Shown here: piece after piece, positions 1 to 7,523 of the stretch | Position numbering within the stretch: the stretch's first letter is position 1 | Layout: the number at the start of each line of letters is the position of its first letter | Source of the DNA: CAINVV01 sp037440345 | Lineage (GTDB): Bacteria > Bacteroidota > Bacteroidia > Bacteroidales > Prolixibacteraceae | Direction: 5' to 3' | DNA: 11,274 nucleotides | Assembly: GCA_037440345.1 (NCBI GenBank) | Contig: JBBIUJ010000121.1 | Location: 1 to 11,274, forward strand | The notes under the pieces: model-generated | The model's database searches: none | What the model saw: only the letters and a program-made list of their open reading frames with translations | Told to the model about the DNA's origin: nothing | Translations under genes and position numbers: made by a program

Positions 1-1263
1 TGGAACGTTGGAATCCCGGGGCACGAAGGAACATTTGAATATTTTGAAAAATGGGGAGAGACAGATTTGCGCGACATGATACTCAGGGATAGAAATCATC
101 CTTCCGTATTCATGTGGAGTGTTGGAAACGAGGTTGATTATCCCAACGATCCCTACTCTCATCCAATATTAGATAAAGAAGGAATAGAACAACATCAATA
201 CCAACAGGGTTATTTACCTGATCATCCGAAAGCGGAAAGAATTGGATTGATTGCCAGGCGGTTAGCATCAGTTATCAAAACTTATGATAAGTCAAGACCT
301 GTTACCGGAGCTCTTGCCGGGCCAGTTATGTCTAATGAGACTGAATACCCCGGCGCTTTAGATGTAGTAGGATACAATTATACAGAAAGGAGATATGCTC
401 AGGATCATGCAAAATATCCTGCTCGAATTTTTTATGGAAGCGAGAATCGCCATGATTTTGACGCTTGGAAATCGGTGACTAATAACGATTATATTCTTGG
501 CCAGTTTCTTTGGACTGGCATCGATTACCTTGGAGAATCATTCCGCTGGCCTTCCCGTGGTTTTAACTCTGGCCTGCTCGATTTAGCAGGTTTTAGAAAA
601 AGTATTGCATACTTTAGAGAAAGCTTGTGGAGTAATGATCCAATGATTTATATCGGAACTTTCGCAAACAAAAAATATAGAAAAGATTATTATTTTGATG
701 CGCTCCCGGTATGGAATTATAAAAATGGAGATACCATCAGAGTTGTATGCTTTACAAATTGTTCGAGTGCACAACTTAAGTTAAATGGGAAAACAGTAGG
801 AGAAACAAAAGTATATAACAAAGAGACCGGTGTGATTTACTGGGATATTCCTTATCAATCAGGTAAACTTGAAGTTACTGGGTACAACTCCAACCGGGTT
901 GCAGCACAATATTCTATTGAAACAAGTAAACAACCACACACCATCGTGGCAAAAGCGCTTAACAAAACTATCTCTTGTAATAGGGGAGTAGCACAAATTG
1001 AAATAAGTATTGTTGATGAAGATGGGAAACCAGTGTTTATTGCCGATAGCGAAATAACTTGTTTATTGGATGGCCCCGTTAAGCTTTTAGGTCTCGAAGC
1101 TGGAAATGCAACTGATATGGGCGACTACACGGATAATAAACAAAGAGTTTACCATGGGAAAATGATTGCCTATATCCAATCGGTCGGGGGAAAAGGAAAG
1201 GCCACCATTACTTTCAAATCGCCCTGGCTTGTAGATTCCAATGTTGAACTTAAAATCGAATGA
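1..1263 (+). CDS. Glycoside hydrolase family 2, beta-galactosidase-like (C-terminal part, cut at the window edge)
   Basis: The frame is open from base 1 to a TGA at 1261-1263, giving 420 visible codons; the start and N-terminal half lie outside. The visible part begins in the GH2 TIM barrel. The acid/base motif RNHPSVFMWSVGNE puts the general acid at Glu44 of the visible chain (130-132). The motif IFYGSEN puts the likely nucleophile at Glu148 (442-444), followed by the typical GQFLWTGIDYLGE strand. Both catalytic glutamates are present. After the barrel comes a DUF4982-like beta domain (about residues 234-305) and a C-terminal Ig-like domain (about 310-420), the usual tail of Bacteroidota GH2 enzymes. 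The family hydrolyses terminal beta-linked galactose, glucuronate or mannose; galactose is most likely here but the substrate is not proven. GH30 follows 178 bases downstream on the same strand, suggesting joint action on one glycan. Export cannot be judged without the N-terminus. Confidence 0.92.
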   Translation, partial: WNVGIPGHEGTFEYFEKWGETDLRDMILRDRNHPSVFMWSVGNEVDYPNDPYSHPILDKEGIEQHQYQQGYLPDHPKAERIGLIARRLASVIKTYDKSRPVTGALAGPVMSNETEYPGALDVVGYNYTERRYAQDHAKYPARIFYGSENRHDFDAWKSVTNNDYILGQFLWTGIDYLGESFRWPSRGFNSGLLDLAGFRKSIAYFRESLWSNDPMIYIGTFANKKYRKDYYFDALPVWNYKNGDTIRVVCFTNCSSAQLKLNGKTVGETKVYNKETGVIYWDIPYQSGKLEVTGYNSNRVAAQYSIETSKQPHTIVAKALNKTISCNRGVAQIEISIVDEDGKPVFIADSEITCLLDGPVKLLGLEAGNATDMGDYTDNKQRVYHGKMIAYIQSVGGKGKATITFKSPWLVDSNVELKIE

Positions 1264-1300
1264 CTTTCGAAATGGCTGACTATAAAACCATGTACAACAA

Positions 1301-1411
1301 TACTTTGATACGCTGACGATTTATGAACAGTTGGACATACCGTAGCACTGAAAAAAACAAAAAATCGTCAAAGAGTTATTGGAAACGGTAAAATTGCCGT
1401 ATAAAATTTAA
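1301..1411 (+). other. Possible decayed small reading frame in the GH2-GH30 gap
   Basis: The 178-base gap 1264-1441 has no intact gene. One frame from 1301 reads YFDTLTIYEQLDIP, meets TAG at 1343, then TGA at 1349, and continues in the same frame as KKQKIVKELLETVKLPYKI to TAA at 1409-1411. Both segments look protein-like (amphipathic, varied composition) and share a frame, which would fit a small gene or gene end broken by two point changes. A short ATG-led stretch in another frame (1272-1316) precedes it. I do not recognise a family. In so short a stretch this could be chance. The same gap holds an inverted repeat, TGACGATTT at 1314-1322 and AAATCGTCA at 1362-1370, too widely spaced for a normal terminator. 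No exact TAnnTTTG promoter element was seen. Confidence 0.2.
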
Positions 1412-1441
1412 CGAACTGATGTAAAAAGAAAGACAATTAAA

Positions 1442-3007
1442 ATGAAAATAGGATTGATTTTATTGTTAGCCGGCTTTTTGCTGTATAACGGCTGCAAGGC
1501 ACAAAACGATGCTGATATTAGTAAGAAGGATGCGATTAATCCTGTTTTCATTATTACTCCTGACATCGGGTATCAGATAATCCAGGGATTTGGCGCATCT
1601 GATGCCTGGTCGTGTCAATTTATTGGGGCAAACTGGTCTGATCAAAAGAAAAATCAAATCGCAGATCTGCTTTTCAGTAATGCAACAAATCAAGAGGGGA
1701 AACCTTTAGGGATTGGTCTTTCCATGTGGCGTTTTAATGTTGGGGCGGGAAGCGCTGAACAAGGTGAAGGCAGCGATATTAAAGACAAATGGCGGAGAGC
1801 TGAGTCATTCCTGAATAAGGATTTCAGTTTTAACTGGGAAAAGCAGGCCGGACAAAGGTGGTTTCTTAAATCGGCAAAAGAAAGGGGAGTTGCCAACTTT
1901 GTCGCCTTCCTGAATAGTCCTCCTGTAGTGCTTACCAGGAACGGGAAAGCCTATTCATCTTCTCCGGACAGTTACAATCTTTCAAGTGACAACTATCCAG
2001 CCTTTGTAGGATATATTTCTTCAGTCCTGAATTTTTTTAAAGAAAAGGAGGGGATCACTTTCACTACCATCAGCCCGTTTAACGAGCCCCAATGGGACTG
2101 GACCGGCCCCGGACAGGAAGGAACGCCGGCAAAAAATTCTGAAATAGCTGCAATTACTAAAAGATTAAATGCAGAACTCGAAAATAAAGGGATTTCAACA
2201 ATGATTGAGATTTCGGAGGCTGGTAAAATAAACTACCTGTTTGAACCAAATGATAAACCAGGCAGGGGCGATCAGATCAACGATTTTTTTAGCGCTGTCA
2301 GTAGCGATTATGTAGGAAACTTATCGCATGTTTTCCATACCATATCTGGTCATAGTTATTTTTCAACCTGGAATTTTCAAAACATGGTCGAATACCGTAA
2401 GGCATTGAGCCAGAAGTTAGCTGCAACCGACCCTGGCCTGAAATATGAAATGACAGAATACTGTGTTTTGGAAGATAACGAGGTCATAAAAGGGAACAAA
2501 CGTGATTTGGGTATGGAGACCGCGCTCTATGTGGCGCGCGTAATTAGTTCTGATCTGACAATTGCCAATGCAACTTCCTGGCAATGGTGGACGGCTGTTA
2601 GCCCGTATGATTACAAAGATGGACTGATTTACATTGACTACAACGAAAACGACGGTCAGGTTTATGAGTCGAAATTGCTTTGGGCATTAGGAAATTATTC
2701 CCGGTTTATTCGACCAGGAATGAAAAGGATTGCAGTAAAACCCGATGTTAATATCAGTATTGATGTGGATTACTCGGCATACAAATCAGCAGATGGGAAA
2801 CAATTGGTTTTTGTAATCAACAATTATGGACTTACTGCATTCGATTTCAGATTGAGTGACAAAGGCCAGGGGAAATATACTTCCCATTGCTATCTGACCT
2901 CGCCTTTGGGTGGTGATAACCTTCGAATGGTCAAAACCAGTCAGTCGGATGAAATGCTTCAGGTCCCAGCGCAAAGTATTTTGACGGTAGTTCTGGATAA
3001 GCAGTGA
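1442..3007 (+). CDS. Secreted glycoside hydrolase family 30, candidate endo-beta-1,6-galactanase
   Basis: The product has 521 residues. It opens with a hydrophobic signal (MKIGLILLLAGFLLYNGC) that has Cys18 in a poor lipobox (Tyr at -3); cleavage after KA, before Gln21, by signal peptidase I is the alternative. The mature chain starts with the GH30 motif QGFGASDAW (residues 48-56), followed by a (beta/alpha)8 barrel. The acid/base glutamate is Glu215 in SPFNEPQWDW (2084-2086). The likely nucleophile is Glu339 in YEMTEYC (2456-2458). The last 90 or so residues form the beta domain that packs on GH30 barrels and contains VFVINN. GH30 members of this kind resemble those annotated as beta-1,6-galactanases, but glucosylceramidase, beta-1,6-glucanase and xylanase activities occur in the same family, so specificity is inferred. 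Length and both catalytic residues are intact. The ATG is preceded by an A-rich leader without Shine-Dalgarno, as expected in Bacteroidota. It lies on the same strand as the GH2 gene. Confidence 0.9.
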   Translation: MKIGLILLLAGFLLYNGCKAQNDADISKKDAINPVFIITPDIGYQIIQGFGASDAWSCQFIGANWSDQKKNQIADLLFSNATNQEGKPLGIGLSMWRFNVGAGSAEQGEGSDIKDKWRRAESFLNKDFSFNWEKQAGQRWFLKSAKERGVANFVAFLNSPPVVLTRNGKAYSSSPDSYNLSSDNYPAFVGYISSVLNFFKEKEGITFTTISPFNEPQWDWTGPGQEGTPAKNSEIAAITKRLNAELENKGISTMIEISEAGKINYLFEPNDKPGRGDQINDFFSAVSSDYVGNLSHVFHTISGHSYFSTWNFQNMVEYRKALSQKLAATDPGLKYEMTEYCVLEDNEVIKGNKRDLGMETALYVARVISSDLTIANATSWQWWTAVSPYDYKDGLIYIDYNENDGQVYESKLLWALGNYSRFIRPGMKRIAVKPDVNISIDVDYSAYKSADGKQLVFVINNYGLTAFDFRLSDKGQGKYTSHCYLTSPLGGDNLRMVKTSQSDEMLQVPAQSILTVVLDKQ

Positions 3008-3010
3008 ATG

Positions 3011-3078
3011 ATGTCATTCCTCGTTTTCAGGTATGAATTCAACAAATGGTTATGTGATAAATATGTCATTTCTCGCTT
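3011..3078 (+). repeat. Pair of imperfect 16-base direct repeats
   Basis: ATGTCATTCCTCGTTT at 3011-3026 recurs as ATGTCATTTCTCGCTT at 3063-3078, with two mismatches and a 52-base period. The repeats lie in the 179-base gap between the GH30 stop and the cytochrome gene. They could be regulator sites or chance. The rest of the gap is AT-rich. It has a weak hairpin (CTTTCA 3116-3121 with TGAAAG 3131-3136) followed by a T-rich run, which might serve as a poor terminator for the GH30 transcript. No clear -7 element was found for the cytochrome gene. Confidence 0.25.
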
Positions 3079-3186
3079 GACAACCAACCAATAATAAATA
3101 GGTTGATTCCACAAACTTTCATATTTTATTTGAAAGGTTTTTCTATTTTTCATGTCAATTGATTAGTTTTAGGAAAAAATAAGCAT

Positions 3187-3852
3187 ATGGCTCAGCACAT
3201 TACTTCAAAAAATGATGAAAAATCCATCTTTCTTCAAAAAAATTCGGTAGCCCTCCGCATCTGGCACTGGCTAACTTTTTTGGTGGTGACCTCTATCATC
3301 GTAACTGTTTTAATGGCATCTACTGCACTGAATCCAAGGGAAAATATTCCTGTAGTCCAAAACATTTTGAAAGAAAAGGGAGTTGTTGTCAGCAATGACC
3401 AAACCTTTGCGGTGACACACATGTACGATGATAAAATGTGGGAACTTCACAAATTGTTTGGATATGCATTGGCTTTCCTGTTTATTTCCAGAATTGCAGT
3501 TGAGTTAACACAACCGAAAGAGGAGCGAATCAGTTTCCGTCTGAAAAAAGCACGCATGGCACTCCAGCAAGCCGATGCCGACAAAAAAGAGTGGAAACAT
3601 TACCTGATTGTGAAAGCAAGCTATTCACTATTTTATCTACTGCTGTTTGCGATGGTTGCCACCGGACTGATCATTGCCTTTGGTAAGGATTTGGGATTGG
3701 CCGCTCCCACCAGACATACTGTCAAAGAGGTACATGGCTTCATCCAATATTTGATTTATGCTTTTTTATTCTTCCATTTGGCCGGCGTTATCCGCGCCGA
3801 ACTGAGAAATGCCAAAGGTATTGTCTCGGGTATGATCAATGGCGGGAAATGA
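3187..3852 (+). CDS. Four-helix b-type cytochrome (cytochrome b561 / Ni-Fe hydrogenase cytochrome b superfamily)
   Basis: The product has 221 residues with four hydrophobic segments at about 23-45, 87-107, 141-165 and 185-205. Histidines fit di-haem ligation: His27 in RIWHW at helix 1, His88 in ELHKLFGY at helix 2, and His183 and His197 at helix 4 (VKEVHGF and FFHLAG), the last two 14 residues apart as in this superfamily. A loop of about 40 residues between helices 1 and 2 and a charged segment (111-138) between helices 2 and 3 are extra-membrane. Such proteins sit in the inner membrane and pass electrons between quinone and a partner such as a hydrogenase, dehydrogenase or c-type cytochrome. 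No partner is encoded nearby, so the electron donor is unknown. Length matches stand-alone members of the family. It converges on the esterase gene across a hairpin. Confidence 0.85.
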   Translation: MAQHITSKNDEKSIFLQKNSVALRIWHWLTFLVVTSIIVTVLMASTALNPRENIPVVQNILKEKGVVVSNDQTFAVTHMYDDKMWELHKLFGYALAFLFISRIAVELTQPKEERISFRLKKARMALQQADADKKEWKHYLIVKASYSLFYLLLFAMVATGLIIAFGKDLGLAAPTRHTVKEVHGFIQYLIYAFLFFHLAGVIRAELRNAKGIVSGMINGGK

Positions 3853-3855
3853 CAA

Positions 3856-3902
3856 TATATCAATCAATGACAACCTCTGAAAGGTAGTCATTGATTGATA
3901 TA
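3856..3902. terminator. Long hairpin between convergent genes, likely bidirectional terminator
   Basis: A perfect 16-base stem pairs TATATCAATCAATGAC (3856-3871) with its exact reverse complement (3887-3902). After one A/A mismatch it continues as a 4-base stem (ACCT with AGGT) closed by a 5-base loop, CTGAA. It starts 3 bases after the cytochrome stop. The esterase stop codon (3888-3890) lies inside the right arm. There is no long T-run on either side, so termination is inferred from position and symmetry. Confidence 0.6.
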
Positions 3903-6464
3903 AAAATACCTGATCCTACAGGCAGTACCTTTGCTTTGCGGGTTCTTTTCTTCCAAAATTCTTAACTTAAGCAGATGTTTTCCGGATTGTAAACCGTATG
4001 CCAATGTAAAAAACCAAGGCAGGTGTAGCTGTGCGCTCCATGCTGTAAACAGATCCTGTTTTTGCCAAGGCCTTTTGTCGATCTGGTATTCGACGATGCC
4101 CGCATCCGGCCCGGCAGCGACAGCTATCCCAACAGCATTTCCTTCGAAATTATAATTCAGTATCCTGCCTGGGGCTTCGGAAACCAGCATTGGAACATTC
4201 ACAAAATCCGGACGTGTTCCGGTCTTGTCGGATGGAAACCAGTTAGGTTCAACCCGCCATCCTTTGGCAGGTTGAACCCCAATAGCAGGTGTAAGTTTGC
4301 CTTTGTCGTAACATCCTTCAGCCAACTTATCAGGAAGCGGGTAGGCAGTCAGTTTATCGTCTTCCGCAACAAACCCGCTCCAGCAAAAATCCAGAAACGA
4401 TTTCATCGACTTGTAATAAAGATGCTGTCCAAATGGGGAAGGATGCAGGTTTTTAAAATCCCTTTCCCAGCTGAACTCTCCATTGTCAATCCGTTCTGTT
4501 ACCTCTTTGGCCAGGTTGATGGAAGGGATTCCATAGTGGGTAGCCACCTTCTCATGGTTCACAATCTCCTCGGGAAGGATCCCTTTGCGATAATCTGCCA
4601 TCTTCTCAGGATCCACAAAATGCATCATCACCACCTCCATGGCTGGATTCGATTCCCGTGCATGCCGAACAATTCCTTCCATTCCAAGCACCTGAGTCGC
4701 TGTAGAAAATCCATTGACCCGGTCATTGACAGCTGCCTCAACAAACAACAGATCAACTTTCCCTTTCCCCAGCACATCCCTTTCGAAGCGAAATGCCCCT
4801 GGTGTCGACCCCATAGAAGGTATACCTGCAGGGATGAATTCAAACTTCGTCTGCGGGAAGTGGTGTTGCAAATAGGAACAAATGCTGTCCCTCCATCCTC
4901 CATTGTAGGTGATAGAACCACCTAAGAATGCCACTCTTCCTCTCTTTTCGCGTTCAAAAACGATTTGGGCATTATGGAGTTTGTTCCGGTATGTATGGTA
5001 ATTGCTGCTTTCGAGTGGTGTTGTCACAGTTGGATAACTGTTCAAAATAAAATCGACACCCGCCATCAGATTGTCTATCGGGAAATGATGTCCCTGAAGG
5101 GATTGTGCTCCAGAAGTATTGGAATAAACCGTCGCCGGTCCCCCAAGACGGATGTACCTGTTTATAAGAACGTAGGTGTTTTCATGATTGGGCACAATAC
5201 TATCATTCAAACCGATGGTATGAAATACCGGTACCTTGGCAGCCGCCATTTTATCAAGGTGATCGATTGGATTATCTTTATAAGCAAGCGCTTCGGCTTC
5301 ATCTTTAAAATTATAGGCAACCATCAATTGCCTCCACGAATCCGCATCCCCTTTCGAACTCAACTTTCCCCCGGGCCAGCTCTTAAAATCACAAACCGGG
5401 GCTTCCGCATAGAGGCAACTAACCCTTTCCGGATATTTTTTTGCAAAATTATAGATGTACAATCCCCCTCTGCTCACGCCTTCCAGGGCAACCTTTTTGT
5501 TGAGACCATATTGCGCAGTGAGGTAATTGTAGAAATTACTCCATATTTCCACACATTTCGGGGATCCAAAAAGATAATCTGTATTTATGTAAGCCACGTG
5601 AAATCCCTTTCTTACCAGGATACTGTCCATTTCGTAATGCCAATCAGGGAAACGAGCCCTCCATACCCACGGTTTTCCGGGTGCCGGTTTATCGGGAACA
5701 ATAAGACGACAATCGCGTCTATCTAGCTGAAAATCAAATCTTGCAAAACCGAGCCACGATGACTTTTTCCCGGGATAGGGTGAATTTACTAACGTGATAT
5801 CGCTTCCAGTCAACTTTTTAGCAATAGCCTGGGCCATCAATCCTGCGCCCTCGGCATTCGGGTGGATCTGATCGGGAAACAAGGAAGCCTTTCCTGATAA
5901 GACAGAATTGAGATCTATCGTCCCGAGATGTTCCTCTAAGGCAAGTTTTTCAATATCCGGAATGATCCCATGAACAATAATGGAATCATTGATACCCCAG
6001 CGGCTTGCATAAGCAGGAACCGGTTTACACAAATATATTTTTGGATGGGATGGTAGGCTCTTCAACTCCTTTACCATTGCACGGCCATCCGCCAAAAACT
6101 CACCGGCATATTTCCAATTTTGCGGCTTGGTATCGTTCGTTCCCAGCTTGATAATCACTACATCTGGAAGAAATGCTTTTGCTTCTACCCAGGCTTCCTC
6201 TTTCCAATAAGGTAAATCGCCCTTTTTGAGCATTGTTCTGCCACCTACACCGAAATTACGGACGATCCATTTGTCGCCCAGCATCCTTCCAAGCTGTGCC
6301 GGATAAGAATCGCGCGGACGATCAGAAATTCCGGATCCATACGTGATGCTATTACCAATGCAGGCCACCTTAACCGGAGAGCTGTAGTTGGCGGGGTCAA
6401 TGGGTTGGGCAAGGCCTTTAACGTACAATAGACCAGATAGAAACAGTACTAAAATAAACTTCAT
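3888..6464 (-). CDS. Exported three-module hydrolase: SGNH esterase, alpha/beta hydrolase, second SGNH esterase
   Basis: The product has 858 residues with a signal peptide cleaved near LAQ (18-20). Module 1 (about 30-222) is an SGNH/GDSL hydrolase: Ser39 in GNSIT, oxyanion residues in FGVGGRT (71-77) and Asn110 in GTND, and Asp198/His201 in DQIHP. Module 2 (about 230-475) is an alpha/beta hydrolase: nucleophile Ser331 in GVSRGG, Asp421 in GLND, and His459 or His460 in GHHFP. Module 3 (about 505-695) is a second SGNH hydrolase: Ser517 in GGSIT, Gly547 in AGIPSMGS, Asn580 in AVND, and His674 in LHPSPFG. The usual Asp three residues before this His is Lys671; Asp669 may stand in. Residues 700-858 form a beta-rich tail. 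Each module looks catalytically equipped. Deacylation of plant or algal glycans in the periplasm is the likely role (inference). The stop lies inside a hairpin. DUF72 is 69 bases upstream on the same strand. Confidence 0.88.
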   Translation of the reverse strand: MKFILVLFLSGLLYVKGLAQPIDPANYSSPVKVACIGNSITYGSGISDRPRDSYPAQLGRMLGDKWIVRNFGVGGRTMLKKGDLPYWKEEAWVEAKAFLPDVVIIKLGTNDTKPQNWKYAGEFLADGRAMVKELKSLPSHPKIYLCKPVPAYASRWGINDSIIVHGIIPDIEKLALEEHLGTIDLNSVLSGKASLFPDQIHPNAEGAGLMAQAIAKKLTGSDITLVNSPYPGKKSSWLGFARFDFQLDRRDCRLIVPDKPAPGKPWVWRARFPDWHYEMDSILVRKGFHVAYINTDYLFGSPKCVEIWSNFYNYLTAQYGLNKKVALEGVSRGGLYIYNFAKKYPERVSCLYAEAPVCDFKSWPGGKLSSKGDADSWRQLMVAYNFKDEAEALAYKDNPIDHLDKMAAAKVPVFHTIGLNDSIVPNHENTYVLINRYIRLGGPATVYSNTSGAQSLQGHHFPIDNLMAGVDFILNSYPTVTTPLESSNYHTYRNKLHNAQIVFEREKRGRVAFLGGSITYNGGWRDSICSYLQHHFPQTKFEFIPAGIPSMGSTPGAFRFERDVLGKGKVDLLFVEAAVNDRVNGFSTATQVLGMEGIVRHARESNPAMEVVMMHFVDPEKMADYRKGILPEEIVNHEKVATHYGIPSINLAKEVTERIDNGEFSWERDFKNLHPSPFGQHLYYKSMKSFLDFCWSGFVAEDDKLTAYPLPDKLAEGCYDKGKLTPAIGVQPAKGWRVEPNWFPSDKTGTRPDFVNVPMLVSEAPGRILNYNFEGNAVGIAVAAGPDAGIVEYQIDKRPWQKQDLFTAWSAQLHLPWFFTLAYGLQSGKHLLKLRILEEKNPQSKGTACRIRYFYINQ

Positions 6465-6533
6465 GATTTGATTTTTGTGTTCGTATTCAGGGTGATTCTC
6501 GAATCGTCATCAAATTAGGAAATATTGTGAAAA

Positions 6534-7406
6534 TTATAGCATTTTTGGATTGTTCATGTCAAGCCCAAATTCATTGTTCAACTTTTCAATAAAATAGGCC
6601 GATAGCAATGGGGATTCCATCTCAATATTTTGATGGACAAAGAAGTTAATGTCCCTCAACCCCTGTCCTATCCAAACTCGTAACCTGTCAATCCAGCCAT
6701 CCAGACGCTCCCGGTCTGTAACAGGATCATTGGCGCCAACATAGCGGATAAAAACCGAGGGGGTGGTCAGCCGCATGTGCAACAGGTCACGTCTTCCGGC
6801 AGTATCAACCAGGATATTGGTAGTGTGGTGCGTTTCGAATAGCCGGTACACTTCCGCGGCAATGGTGGATTTGTTGAACCAATCTGTGTTGCGTAACTCG
6901 ACCGCCAACGGAATCGCCTTAGGGAAGTTCCCGATGAAATGGGCCAGCCTGTCGTAATTTTTATAACCAAAATTATCGTTTAACTGAAGAAAAACCATTC
7001 CCAGCTTCCCTTCGAAATTACTGATGCTGTCGCAATATTCATCCACCAACAACTGAACATCATTCAACCGCCTCAGGTGACTGATACTTTGTGTGATCTT
7101 GGGAAAGAACCGGAACTCCTCAGGTGTTTTCTCACGCCAGGTAACCACTTGCTCCCGTTTGGGCATATTGTAAAAAGTGGCATTCAATTCAATGGAATTA
7201 AACTGACGAGAATAATAGGCCAATTCATCTTTGGTACCGCGGGGATAGAAGTTTTTCAGATCCTGTTTGTTCCACTTGGCACATCCTACGTAGACCTTGA
7301 GAGGTTTCTCTCCCTTGAACTGTCGAAGGATGTTCCCAGTTGCAGGATGATCTGCAGGAAGTGTGTAATCAATAAGCTCCGACTGATCTAGACGCCCAAA
7401 TTTCAT
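6534..7406 (-). CDS. DUF72 family protein (YecE-like TIM barrel)
   Basis: The product has 290 residues and matches the DUF72 pattern throughout: KVYVGCAKWNKQDLKNFYP near residues 37-55, FNSIELNATFYNMP (69-82), FFPKITQSISH (100-110), GMVFLQLNDNFGY (136-148), AVELRNTDWF (168-177) and a final INFFVHQN strand (253-260). The family folds as a TIM barrel with conserved acidic and aromatic residues at the barrel mouth. Its biochemical function is not established. There is no signal peptide, so it is cytoplasmic. An N-terminal extension of about 36 residues precedes the conserved core. The gene is 117 bases downstream of the AAA_14 gene and 69 bases upstream of the tri-modular esterase, all on the minus strand; co-transcription is possible but not shown. 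Neither gap has an exact TAnnTTTG element. The family is widespread and its presence here need not relate to sugar metabolism. Confidence 0.88.
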   Translation of the reverse strand: MKFGRLDQSELIDYTLPADHPATGNILRQFKGEKPLKVYVGCAKWNKQDLKNFYPRGTKDELAYYSRQFNSIELNATFYNMPKREQVVTWREKTPEEFRFFPKITQSISHLRRLNDVQLLVDEYCDSISNFEGKLGMVFLQLNDNFGYKNYDRLAHFIGNFPKAIPLAVELRNTDWFNKSTIAAEVYRLFETHHTTNILVDTAGRRDLLHMRLTTPSVFIRYVGANDPVTDRERLDGWIDRLRVWIGQGLRDINFFVHQNIEMESPLLSAYFIEKLNNEFGLDMNNPKML

Positions 7407-7523
7407 TTTTTAAGCTTTTAAATGTTGAGATTGCTCCTTGTGACCGTTGTGTTTTCCTTCGTGTCAATTGTAGATAAACTTAAAATATTTACGGTGAAGT
7501 GCGGCACAAAGTAAACACAAAGG

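Noticed and set aside
1301..1307. TACTTTG as a -7 promoter element for the GH30 gene
   Set aside because: It has one base between TA and TTTG where the element needs two, lies about 135 bases before the start, and has no -33 partner.
4062..5726. Two long plus-strand open frames (287 and 253 codons) opposite the esterase gene
   Set aside because: They lie entirely antisense to a gene with clear catalytic motifs, their translations show no family motif and are rich in His, Cys and Arg, typical of shadow frames.
7077..7391. Plus-strand open frame of 104 codons
   Set aside because: It is antisense to the conserved DUF72 core and shows no family features.
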